Shown: positions 19,055 through 27,632 of the stretch, piece by piece
Layout of the letters: the number at the start of each line of letters is the position of its first letter
Numbering within the stretch: position 1 is the first letter of the stretch
Assembly: GCF_014596935.1 (NCBI RefSeq)
Contig: NZ_JACVXC010000003.1
Coordinates: forward strand, 124,001 to 188,000
Reading direction: 5' to 3'
Length of the DNA: 64,000 nucleotides
Source: Aestuariibaculum suncheonense
Lineage (GTDB): Bacteria > Bacteroidota > Bacteroidia > Flavobacteriales > Flavobacteriaceae
Notes under the pieces: generated by a model
What the model was told of the DNA's origin: nothing
The model's database searches: none
The model's input: only the letters and a program-made list of their open reading frames with translations
Translations under genes and position numbers: made by a program

Positions 19055-21295
19055 TTATTGATATACCTGAGACGATAAAGCCATGGTATATGTTTGATTT
19101 TTATTTGGTTTTGGTCCCATGACGAATCGTAAGGTCCCTCCGTTCATAATTTCCTTATGTTTTATATAACTTCCTGAAAGTTTCTGATCATTTAGAGTTA
19201 CATATTGAATGTATTTATTTTCAGAAGAATTGTTTTCTGCTTCAATCATAAATTTTTTCCCCGATTCTAGGTGAATGATCACCTTATCAAACATTGGTGA
19301 ACCGAATGCATAAATACCTTGCGCGGGATTTACCGGATAAAACCCAAGTGAACTAAACACATACCATGAGGACATTTGTCCGCAATCCTCATTTCCACAA
19401 TGTCCGTTCGGGGTATTTTTATATTGCGTTTCTAGAATTTCTCTAATAATTTCTTGTGTTTTATCAGGCCTACCAATGTAATTATACAAGTATCCAACAT
19501 GATGACTTGGTTCATTACCGTGGGCGTATTGCCCTATCATACCTGTGCTAAAAATAGGTAATTTGTCGGTAGACAACGGATGAAAACTAAACATTGAATC
19601 CAATTTTTTTTCAAATTGCTCTCTACCAACTTCTTTAATTAAATCTTCAATGTTTTGGGGTACTGACCACATGTATTGCCATGCATTACTTTCGCAATAA
19701 TAAGGGGTGTATTCTTTAGGAATAAAGTTTTCTATAAAACGACCGTTTTTTGTTTTGGGTCGAAAAAAGGTACTTTTAGTATCATATAAATTCCTCCAGT
19801 TTTCAGAACGATTCAAGAAATACTCATAATCATCTGTTTTATACAATGCTTTCGCAAACTGAGCAACGCACCAATCGTTGTATGCATATTCCAAGGTTTT
19901 GGAAACCGACCAGTTTTCGTGATGTTCATCTATAGGAATAAATCCTAAATTTTTATACAAATCTAACTGACGAGTATTGGCTATAGAACTTGTTCTGCAC
20001 GCCTCATAAGCCAACTCAACATCAAATCCTTCTACCTTCTTAAAATACGCATCAACAATAACTGGAATGGCATGATTACCAATCATCATATTGGTTTCAT
20101 TACCCTGCATCGACCAAACAGGTAGTAATCCTGTCTCTTTATAATGCGCTAACAATGAATTTATCATATCTGATACTCTATCCGGATGTATAATGGTATA
20201 CAACGGATGTGCCGCGCGATAGGTGTCCCACAACGAAAAAGTATCGTAACGATTAAATCCTGAGGTTGTCATAACACTATCATTAGCACCTTTGTATTCG
20301 TTATTATAATCACTTAATAAAGTTGGCGCCAACATAGATTGATAGAGCATCGTGTAAAAAATATGTTTCTTTGTTTCATCGGTAGTGAATACTTCAATTT
20401 TTTCGAATTGTTGTTCCCAAACGGCTTCGGCTTGATTTTTATAATCCTCAAAATTGAAATGAGGCGCTTCGTTCTCCAAAGATTTATGAGCACCATCTAG
20501 ACTTGCTGTTGATAATCCTGTTTTTAAAATGATGTTATCATTCTCCTCAGTGTTATAATTCAGAATGATTTTTGTATTCTTTCCTAAAGCCTCTCTTTCA
20601 ACTAAAGAATCGTTTGAAAATAACTGATAGGACGGGAACGGTTTAGACACCTGAATTTCAAAATAAACTCGCTGATCTTTAGCCCATCCTGTAGATTTTC
20701 GATAGCCTTGAAGTGTACTATCGTTTAAAACTTTTATATAGGTATCTGTAGGTGCATCCCAATTAAGAGCATACCCCAAATCGATATGAATTTGCGACAA
20801 TGTATCTTTAGGAAAAATATATTTATGAATTCCTGTTCTTTGAGTAACTGTTAACTCTGCCTTGATTCCATAATCTAATAAATCGACATGATAATATCCT
20901 GGTGCAGCCGATTCCTGCTCATGATTATAACTTGAATACGGTTTGTAATTATTTGCCTCTATTCTATTTTTAAAACGGCTATTGGTAGGCATTACTAAAA
21001 TATCACACAAATCTCCTGCCCCTGTTCCTGATAAATGCGTGTGTGAAAAGCCGGAAATAATAGAATCCTGATAAAAATAGCCAGCAATTCTGTCCCAGCC
21101 AGGTATGCCTATATCAGGACTTAATTGTACCATGCCAAAAGGCACAGTGGCTCCTGGATACGTATTACCAGGACCATCTGTACCTATGAACGGGTTCACA
21201 TACTGAGTGAGTTTTTTATGAATTACATCATCAGAGTGTTTGCAAGTCACTAAAAGCATTGCACAAACTGAAAATATGTAAACTTCAAACTTCAT
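19055..21295 (-). CDS. GH92 alpha-mannosidase (lipoprotein), second copy
   Basis: 746 aa lipoprotein (lipobox LLVTC, Cys18). GH92 motifs are NPFIGTDGPGNTYPGATVPFG (34-54, shown in part), FSLWDTYR (353-360), YYCESNAWQ with general acid Glu535, HGNEPSHH (592-599) and GNEDCGQMSSWYVFSSLGFYP (from 634) with Asp637. The His-Glu pair that marks alpha-1,2-mannosidases is not found at the aligned place (SFHPLSTDKL), so another linkage such as alpha-1,3 or alpha-1,6 is likelier. It has the same architecture as the GH92 at 27633 and the two are closer to each other than to the one at 4150. Confidence 0.93.
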   Translation of the reverse strand: MKFEVYIFSVCAMLLVTCKHSDDVIHKKLTQYVNPFIGTDGPGNTYPGATVPFGMVQLSPDIGIPGWDRIAGYFYQDSIISGFSHTHLSGTGAGDLCDILVMPTNSRFKNRIEANNYKPYSSYNHEQESAAPGYYHVDLLDYGIKAELTVTQRTGIHKYIFPKDTLSQIHIDLGYALNWDAPTDTYIKVLNDSTLQGYRKSTGWAKDQRVYFEIQVSKPFPSYQLFSNDSLVEREALGKNTKIILNYNTEENDNIILKTGLSTASLDGAHKSLENEAPHFNFEDYKNQAEAVWEQQFEKIEVFTTDETKKHIFYTMLYQSMLAPTLLSDYNNEYKGANDSVMTTSGFNRYDTFSLWDTYRAAHPLYTIIHPDRVSDMINSLLAHYKETGLLPVWSMQGNETNMMIGNHAIPVIVDAYFKKVEGFDVELAYEACRTSSIANTRQLDLYKNLGFIPIDEHHENWSVSKTLEYAYNDWCVAQFAKALYKTDDYEYFLNRSENWRNLYDTKSTFFRPKTKNGRFIENFIPKEYTPYYCESNAWQYMWSVPQNIEDLIKEVGREQFEKKLDSMFSFHPLSTDKLPIFSTGMIGQYAHGNEPSHHVGYLYNYIGRPDKTQEIIREILETQYKNTPNGHCGNEDCGQMSSWYVFSSLGFYPVNPAQGIYAFGSPMFDKVIIHLESGKKFMIEAENNSSENKYIQYVTLNDQKLSGSYIKHKEIMNGGTLRFVMGPKPNKNQTYTMALSSQVYQ

Positions 21296-21304
21296 TTTGT
21301 ATGA

Positions 21305-22420
21305 TTATAAATTAGCTTTTGTCGTTTTTATAGTTTCAAAAAACTCGTCTGAAATCGCATTACCATCGAAGAATGAAACCCCTTTTGCTCCGTTTTCTTT
21401 AGCATATATTATAGCTTGCTTTAAATCTTCAGTGGTTTTAAAATCGGGGATGTAAATTCCTGTGTTCAATGAAATCCCTTCGCTTTCAGTATCGGTTACA
21501 CCTTGCTTAGTCGCATATCCAATCCAGTCTACTTCTTCGTTGTAAAACCCATGATAAATCATTGGATAAACTTCATCAATATCCCATTTATCCCATCTCT
21601 GACGCACCATATGGTCTGCCATTTCAGGATAAGGAAATACAGCTGCCGTTAATATTTTATTGTTATCGTGAACAATTTTATAAGCATCATCTACCACCGA
21701 TTTTATAGCGTTTAATCTAAAGTTTTTCCACTCCATATCAATTGCTGTATTTTTACTTTCCAGAGGGTTTTTATGGTGTATTTTTTCAAATTCACGAATA
21801 CAAACATCACAATAACAAAAATCGTATTCAGGTAATTCTTCATCCTGAACCAAATTGTATTTAGGCAGTAGACCTATTGGTAAAAAGATATCAGGAAAAC
21901 GAATATAATCTAAATGCACACTTTCTATTCCTTCAACTTTTGCCAAATCTTCAACTAATCCTAAGACATGATTACGAGATTCTTTTCTGGTTGGGCATAA
22001 CCACTGATAATACCCTACATACGGACGCGTATCAAAACATGATTTCCCTTCTTTACTTACCTGATACCATTCTGGGTGTTTTAAAGCAATAGTATCTCCA
22101 GGACGGTTCATAGCCATAATCCATGCGTGAACCCTCAACCCTTTTTCTTTGGCTAGTGGCACTAATCGTGATAATAGTTTGGGATCGGTTCCGGTGTTGA
22201 TTAATACTTCATCTATACCGGCATTACTGTATTTTCCGAACTCCTGTAGGTATTCTTCATCAGACTTTTCCTCGTTTGCTGTCGTCCAAACACCAAATTC
22301 AAAAGCTTCTTTTGCAGATTCTGAAGGGGTAACTTCAGATAGATTTTTATCTTTTTTTTGCTGTCCACAGGAAATAAAAAGTAAAACCAAAGCTGCTATC
22401 AGTAAATATTTTGTATTCAT
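21305..22420 (-). CDS. GHL10/DUF187-like glycoside hydrolase lipoprotein
   Basis: 371 aa lipoprotein (LLFISC, Cys18). A TIM-barrel protein of the glycosyl-hydrolase-like 10 type: GLRVHAWIMAMN (about 94-105), SVHLDYIRFPDI (167-178, the family signature HLDYIRFP), LTAAVFPYPEMADHMVRQ and the terminal GAKGVSFFDGNAI. A CYCDVC segment (about 207-212) in a loop could bind metal, as seen in some members. The family has poorly defined activities on peptidoglycan-, alginate- or glycoprotein-derived glycans. It sits 9 bp before the second GH92 gene and after the GH18 gene, so a step on the N-glycan core is a reasonable guess only. Confidence 0.72.
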   Translation of the reverse strand: MNTKYLLIAALVLLFISCGQQKKDKNLSEVTPSESAKEAFEFGVWTTANEEKSDEEYLQEFGKYSNAGIDEVLINTGTDPKLLSRLVPLAKEKGLRVHAWIMAMNRPGDTIALKHPEWYQVSKEGKSCFDTRPYVGYYQWLCPTRKESRNHVLGLVEDLAKVEGIESVHLDYIRFPDIFLPIGLLPKYNLVQDEELPEYDFCYCDVCIREFEKIHHKNPLESKNTAIDMEWKNFRLNAIKSVVDDAYKIVHDNNKILTAAVFPYPEMADHMVRQRWDKWDIDEVYPMIYHGFYNEEVDWIGYATKQGVTDTESEGISLNTGIYIPDFKTTEDLKQAIIYAKENGAKGVSFFDGNAISDEFFETIKTTKANL

Positions 22421-22466
22421 AAGTTGTTGTTTCTGTTGTGTTTTATGTGCTTCTGAACTTACAATG

Positions 22467-23636
22467 CTATTTCATCTTCTTAAACAGTGTATTTAATAAT
22501 TCCTGATCTTTATCTAAACTATATTCCCAAAACATAGCGCCTCCAAGTCCGTTTTTCTTTATGAATTGAACTTTAGTATCAATATCTTTGGGTGTTTCCC
22601 ATGAAATGAAAATGCTATCTTTTACATTCCATAAATACGAGGCTTTTGCAGATTCGTCATAAAACTCTTTGTAGTCTCCTGATGCCATTTTATCAATAAT
22701 ATCCCAGTAAGGAACAATCATTCCTGTAGACATCGCTGATTGGTACAACCCATTGTTTTCAGGATTCACTTTTTCCCACATTCTGCCATAAAATGGAACT
22801 CCCATGACCAGTTTATTCGCAGGTACGCCTGCTTCTAAATGTCTTTTTATTGCTTGCTGACCGCTATTGCCATCAAATTTTTCACCATCTGAAGGATATA
22901 TATTGGCGTGATGACCCGTTTGATAAAACCATCCATGATAAAAATCGTAACACATTACATTAATAAAATCTAAATATTCCTGTGCTTTCCCTAAATCGGT
23001 GTGATCGATATAGGACTGGTCTGCTCCACTGGCAATAGATAATAAATAATGTGTATTATCTCTTTTTCCTTCAATTTCCAAAAGTTCACGAATCGCTTTT
23101 AGCAGCAAGGTAAAATTTTCTTTATCTGCCGGACGAAAGGCATTGTCTTCGCCTCGCTGTCCGGGATATTCCCAATCTAAATCTACGCCATCAAAACCAT
23201 GTTTTTTCATTAGAGTTACACAACTTTCAGCAAAGGTATTTCTAGCAGATACCGTCGCTGCTATGTGGGAAAACTTATCAGACCACACCCAGCCGCCAAC
23301 GGAGTACAATACTTTTAAATCCGGATTTTTAGATTTGAGTGCTGTTAAACTCGCTATTTTAGAAGAATCAACCTCTAATTCAAACTTTGCTTTACCATCT
23401 ACAATATTAGCAAAGGCATAGTTAATATGTGTGAGTTTAGCGGCCTCAACTTTAGCCGGGTCGAAATCTTCGTATCCTGCTACATAACCTATCAACTTTA
23501 GATTTTCAACCGGAATAGCGTTCTTCTCTTCTTTTTCGACCTTGTTTTCACATCCTAAAAACACAGAGTAAATCAAAAGATACACTCCGACATTTAAGAA
23601 TTTAATTTTTGTATTTACTAAGCTAAATTGTAACAT
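22467..23636 (-). CDS. GH18 chitinase / endo-beta-N-acetylglucosaminidase-like lipoprotein
   Basis: 389 aa lipoprotein (VFLGC, Cys29). The GH18 active-site motif DGVDLDWEYPG (149-159) has the full DxxDxDxE with Glu156 as acid. SxGG appears as YSVGGW (111-116), and Tyr/Trp-rich MCYDFYHGW and MFWEYSLD line the barrel. Sequence style is that of family-II-type bacterial chitinases; in an N-glycan locus it could instead be the endo-enzyme cutting the chitobiose core. No binding module is attached. Start is the ATG complementary to 23634-23636. A TCTGAT-TTT-ATCAGA inverted repeat lies at 23665-23679 just upstream. Confidence 0.88.
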   Translation of the reverse strand: MLQFSLVNTKIKFLNVGVYLLIYSVFLGCENKVEKEEKNAIPVENLKLIGYVAGYEDFDPAKVEAAKLTHINYAFANIVDGKAKFELEVDSSKIASLTALKSKNPDLKVLYSVGGWVWSDKFSHIAATVSARNTFAESCVTLMKKHGFDGVDLDWEYPGQRGEDNAFRPADKENFTLLLKAIRELLEIEGKRDNTHYLLSIASGADQSYIDHTDLGKAQEYLDFINVMCYDFYHGWFYQTGHHANIYPSDGEKFDGNSGQQAIKRHLEAGVPANKLVMGVPFYGRMWEKVNPENNGLYQSAMSTGMIVPYWDIIDKMASGDYKEFYDESAKASYLWNVKDSIFISWETPKDIDTKVQFIKKNGLGGAMFWEYSLDKDQELLNTLFKKMK

Positions 23637-23694
23637 GTAGTACGTATTTGTCTATAATGATACGTCTGATTTTATCAGAACCCTGCTGTATTTT

Positions 23695-24774
23695 TTAATT
23701 TATTTCTGAAAATTCTCCGTTCTCTTTAATTATCAATGTTTTATTTGAAAATGGACTTTTTACTGAAATATTATATCCTGTTGAATGACTCTCTAAAGCA
23801 GGCTTTACAACTATCCCATCAACAACAAGGTCTTTATCGACAAGGTCAGAAATTTTTGAAGCCCAAACTTTATTTTTATTGTGATAACTTTTTTGAGCAC
23901 GATATAACCCAAACATAGCCCATTTAATTTTTTCATCTTGTGGTATAGTAAATGAATCTTTACCACCAATCTCTTGGGACGAAAAATATACATAGCCCCA
24001 TTTTTCAGGCTCATGCATATTAATGACGCCCATAGGTGACCATACCCAATTGTATTCTGGCAAAAACTTGCCGTCTTCACCTTTTTTGCGGCTGTATTTT
24101 CCGTTATTTATAGTATGCCGCCAGTTAACACGCGAAAAATTAACGCGCCAAAAACTATCTACCGGTACATTTTTATGAAAGTACGAGGTCTTGTAAGCAG
24201 CAAACGGAATGGCAATTTCTAAGGTCCAACCTTGATCAGTATCCTTCGGATTATTTAATGTTCCCTGAACTGTTACAGCGGACTTTAATCCGTTTATATC
24301 CCAATCATTTAAAATTACTGGGTTATCACGATACGGCTTTGTTAAAAACAAATCCCAAACCGTGTTTAAGGCATTTATTTCCAACTCATAATAATTGTAT
24401 GAATCACTATCCGGATCAATGAAAACTTCAAAATCGTTATTGTAAAAAATAATGGTATCTCTCTGTTTTAAATCGGCCCAAACGTGAGGTTCTTCCATTT
24501 TTGCCAGAATGTAATAATACTGATCATCCCAAAGCATTTTAACTTTGGTATCGTATTTTGGGCTTTTATCGCCTTCAATATCGATAAACAAATTGGTCCA
24601 TTCTGCGTTATTCCAAGAAGCCTCAGAACCCACTCCATCAATGGATATGGATTCTGAAGTCTTATAAGCGACATATTGTCTAGGTTCAATATCCTGCTTC
24701 GGCTGCGCGCAACTTAATGCCCCTAAACAACCCAAAACAGCAGATAAAACCTTTATTCTTATTTGTTCTTTCAA
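23695..24774 (-). CDS. Carbohydrate-binding (CBM9-like) lipoprotein
   Basis: About 359 aa. No ATG precedes the lipoprotein signal, so the start is either a TTG at 24774, directly after the upstream stop and giving LKEQIRIKVLSAVLGCLGALSC, or a GTG at 24813 that overlaps the GH130 gene by 38 bp; I prefer the TTG because it leaves a standard signal length. The N-terminal two thirds are CBM9-like (ISIDGVGSEASWNNAEWT, then KMLWDDQYYYILAKMEEP and FEVFIDPD), a fold used for binding sugars or as an outer-membrane module. The remainder has no recognised domain. It probably tethers glycan near the enzymes. Confidence 0.75.
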   Translation of the reverse strand: MKEQIRIKVLSAVLGCLGALSCAQPKQDIEPRQYVAYKTSESISIDGVGSEASWNNAEWTNLFIDIEGDKSPKYDTKVKMLWDDQYYYILAKMEEPHVWADLKQRDTIIFYNNDFEVFIDPDSDSYNYYELEINALNTVWDLFLTKPYRDNPVILNDWDINGLKSAVTVQGTLNNPKDTDQGWTLEIAIPFAAYKTSYFHKNVPVDSFWRVNFSRVNWRHTINNGKYSRKKGEDGKFLPEYNWVWSPMGVINMHEPEKWGYVYFSSQEIGGKDSFTIPQDEKIKWAMFGLYRAQKSYHNKNKVWASKISDLVDKDLVVDGIVVKPALESHSTGYNISVKSPFSNKTLIIKENGEFSEIN

Positions 24775-24775
24775 A

Positions 24776-25741
24776 TTATAAACTATTGTTTTTAGTGAAT
24801 TCAACCACTTCACTCAATTTACCAAAGGCTAAAGCCACAACGGTATCTGCCGCACCGTAATAGACGGCTAATTTATCTTCTTCGTAATCATGTAACGCAG
24901 CACACGGGAACACCACATTAGGTACATCACCTGCCAGCTCATACATTTCGGCAGGGCCCAGCAAATAAGGTTGGGTTCTGTATTTCACTTTATCGGGCTG
25001 ATTTTCATCTAAAATAGCTGCCCCCATAGCATAACGGAATCCGTTACAGGTATTAATTACACCATGATAGAGCATCAACCAACCTTCGTCGGTTAAAATC
25101 GGTATGGGACCTGCACCTATTTTGGTACACTGCCAAGCACTATCCTGAAACGGTGCCACTTTCATCACACAACGGTGTTCGCCCCAGTATTTCATATCGG
25201 GACTGTAACTGATATAGATATCACCAAAAGGCGTATGTCCATTATCACTCGGACGACTTAACATGGCGTATTTTCCGTTGATTTTCTTCGGAAATAGCAC
25301 GCCATTTCTATTGAAGGGCAAAAAGGCATTTTCACATTGAAAAAACTCAACAAAATCGAAGGTATACGCGATTCCAATGGTTGGTCCATGATACCCGTTA
25401 CACCAGGTAATCCAGTATCGATCTTCAATAAATACCACACGCGGATCATATTTATAATCTGAATCGATCATTTCGGTATTTCCAGCCTGCATCACAATAG
25501 GTTCGTGATTAATATCCCAGTTAATACCATCTTTACTAAAGCCTGCAAAAATATTCATCTGCACCGCCTTATTATCACATCTGAACACACCAGCGAAACC
25601 ATCTTTAAAAGGAACTACAGCACTATTAAAAATACTGTTTGATGATGGAATTGCGTAACGATCAATAATCGGGTTTTGTGAATATCTCCACATTACATCA
25701 TTACAATTCTCCGGTCTGTCTTGCCAAGGTATATTTGCCAC
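24776..25741 (-). CDS. GH130 beta-mannoside phosphorylase
   Basis: 321 aa, no signal peptide, so cytoplasmic. The start is a GTG at 25741, giving [20 protein letters not shown], which matches the usual N-terminus of the family. Motifs are [11 protein letters not shown] (35-45), the conserved YDPRVVF (98-104) and [12 protein letters not shown] near the C-terminus. GH130 members phosphorolyse beta-1,4-mannosyl-GlcNAc or -glucose to mannose-1-phosphate; a Man-beta-1,4-GlcNAc phosphorylase is the natural fit for the N-glycan core here, but some relatives are beta-1,2-mannosidases. The neighbouring SSS transporter (12 bp upstream) could import the disaccharide it cleaves. Confidence 0.9.
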   Translation of the reverse strand: MANIPWQDRPENCNDVMWRYSQNPIIDRYAIPSSNSIFNSAVVPFKDGFAGVFRCDNKAVQMNIFAGFSKDGINWDINHEPIVMQAGNTEMIDSDYKYDPRVVFIEDRYWITWCNGYHGPTIGIAYTFDFVEFFQCENAFLPFNRNGVLFPKKINGKYAMLSRPSDNGHTPFGDIYISYSPDMKYWGEHRCVMKVAPFQDSAWQCTKIGAGPIPILTDEGWLMLYHGVINTCNGFRYAMGAAILDENQPDKVKYRTQPYLLGPAEMYELAGDVPNVVFPCAALHDYEEDKLAVYYGAADTVVALAFGKLSEVVEFTKNNSL

Positions 25742-25753
25742 TTTTTATATAAT

Positions 25754-27628
25754 TTAATCTGTTATTTTATTTACTTTATTTAACCAGGTGTATTTTAAAA
25801 TCCATGTTGTTGCTAAAAATATCACCAAAGCTATTATTGTTTTCGGATAATCTCTTATTAAAAGATAAATTGGTAAAACAATCATGCTCGATTGCCAGAT
25901 GATACCAATAACACAGTTTAGCATATCACCCAAGAAGTCATTGTTCTTTTGAACAGTATGATCTTCTGCTTTTAATTTTTCATAAACCGGTTTCCACCAT
26001 CCCCATGGTCTTACATTGGTGTAAAACGACTTTAAAATAGCTTCGTCCGTAGGTTTTGTTAACCAAGTTCCTAACAAACTTCCTAGTAAAGAAAACCCAA
26101 AAATAATTGGAAATAAGTAAATGGATGGTAAGGTTGATAATTGATACCAGATACCATTAACATCGAAATTCACTTTATTCTGATCTAAAACAAACTGAAA
26201 AGATGCAATAATAAGGCCTGCAAGCATGCCCCAGAAATAGCCCCAACCATTGAAACGCCACCATACCCATTTTAGGAAATTAGCCGCCACATAACCCCCG
26301 AATAACGAACTGGTTATCCATAAGGTTAATGAGTTAATTGAATCGGCAAAAAATCCCATAAGTACACCTAATAGCACAATTACTAAAGATGCCAAATGAC
26401 TCACTTTTATGTAATGACTACTTTCTGCCTCCGGTTTAAAATATTTCTTATAAATATCGTTTACAATATAAGCCGGACCAGCATTAACGAAAGCTGAAAA
26501 CGTAGACATAAAGGCTGCCAACAAGCCTGCTAATAACAACCCTTTAATTCCTACGGGAACATGAAAATTAATCACTTTCGGTAGAATTACTTCAAGATCG
26601 CCACCAGTTAATGCCGAATTATTCATCTCAGGAGCTAACACAATAAGAGCAATCACCACAATACCTCCAATTAATAAGTATCGTGGAATGAATAAAATTA
26701 AGTTGGTAAACCCAGACATATAAGCTGCCTCTTTTACATTTTTAGTAGACAGAATACGCTGCAAATCGTAGCTCGGTGTCGGACCCGCAATACTGGCAAA
26801 AAAGCCTTTAAACAAGGACATGCCTATAAAAGCTCCAAACATTTTATAGCCTTCGGAATCTATTAAATTATTGAACGCCGTATACTTATCACTCCATTGC
26901 GGACCTAATTCCCATCCAAAGAAAATATTTTTCCACTCCTCTGAAATAACTGAAGTGATTTGAACGTCTGTAAACATAATCAACGTATAACCCGCCACTA
27001 AAACACCAGCCACAACCATAATAACATACTGTAAAACTTCGGTGGCTACCACGGAAAACATCCCGCCTTTAATCGTGTAGATTGTAGTTAATAAAATTAT
27101 AATTAGTGCATATGATTGTTCTGAATTAAACAATACCAATTCTCCAATTTGTGCTGTTAAATCCCAAGGTAAAATAATGGTTAAAAACTTGCCGACACCT
27201 TCAAAAAAATAAGCAATAAAACCAATCGCTGAAACAATTGCAAAAATCGCCACAATAATATGAGAAGCCTTTCCTGCGCGATCGTTTCCGAAGCGTGTTA
27301 AAATCCATTCGGAACCGGTCATTACTTTAGAACGACGAATCCAGACCGCCAGAAACATCATGACAAAAATTTGATTCCAGATTGGCCAAAGCCACATAAA
27401 CATGAAACTTTTTATACCATACAAAAACAAAATACCAACCATCCAGGCAGTCCCCGAAACGTCAAACATCCCGGAACCATTACTTAAGCCTAAATAATAC
27501 CATTTGATTGATTTTCCGCCAAGAAAATAATGATCTAAGCCTTGCGATGCCTTTTTTGAAATCCAAACCCCTACCCCTACAGTTATTAAAACGTAGGAAA
27601 TAATAATACCTATATCAATTATATCCAT
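25754..27628 (-). CDS. Sodium:solute symporter (SSS family)
   Basis: 624 aa inner-membrane transporter with about 13-14 hydrophobic segments. SSS features are an N-terminal ISYVLITVGVGVWISKKASQ followed by LDHYFLGGKSIKW, GSGMFDVSGTAWMVG and the sodium-site region GLLLAGLLAAFMSTFSAFVN. The closest named relatives are sugar:Na+ symporters of the SglT type in glycan loci. The extended C-terminus has two more helices. It is between the third GH92 gene (4 bp) and GH130, so it is a likely importer of mannose or a mannosyl-GlcNAc disaccharide. Substrate is inferred from context only. Confidence 0.88.
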   Translation of the reverse strand: MDIIDIGIIISYVLITVGVGVWISKKASQGLDHYFLGGKSIKWYYLGLSNGSGMFDVSGTAWMVGILFLYGIKSFMFMWLWPIWNQIFVMMFLAVWIRRSKVMTGSEWILTRFGNDRAGKASHIIVAIFAIVSAIGFIAYFFEGVGKFLTIILPWDLTAQIGELVLFNSEQSYALIIILLTTIYTIKGGMFSVVATEVLQYVIMVVAGVLVAGYTLIMFTDVQITSVISEEWKNIFFGWELGPQWSDKYTAFNNLIDSEGYKMFGAFIGMSLFKGFFASIAGPTPSYDLQRILSTKNVKEAAYMSGFTNLILFIPRYLLIGGIVVIALIVLAPEMNNSALTGGDLEVILPKVINFHVPVGIKGLLLAGLLAAFMSTFSAFVNAGPAYIVNDIYKKYFKPEAESSHYIKVSHLASLVIVLLGVLMGFFADSINSLTLWITSSLFGGYVAANFLKWVWWRFNGWGYFWGMLAGLIIASFQFVLDQNKVNFDVNGIWYQLSTLPSIYLFPIIFGFSLLGSLLGTWLTKPTDEAILKSFYTNVRPWGWWKPVYEKLKAEDHTVQKNNDFLGDMLNCVIGIIWQSSMIVLPIYLLIRDYPKTIIALVIFLATTWILKYTWLNKVNKITD

Positions 27629-27632
27629 CCTA

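Noticed and set aside
23665-23679. TCTGAT-TTT-ATCAGA palindrome upstream of the GH18 gene as another FNR-type site
   Set aside because: Spacer is three bases, not four, and no -7 element lies 23 bp away on the transcribed strand.
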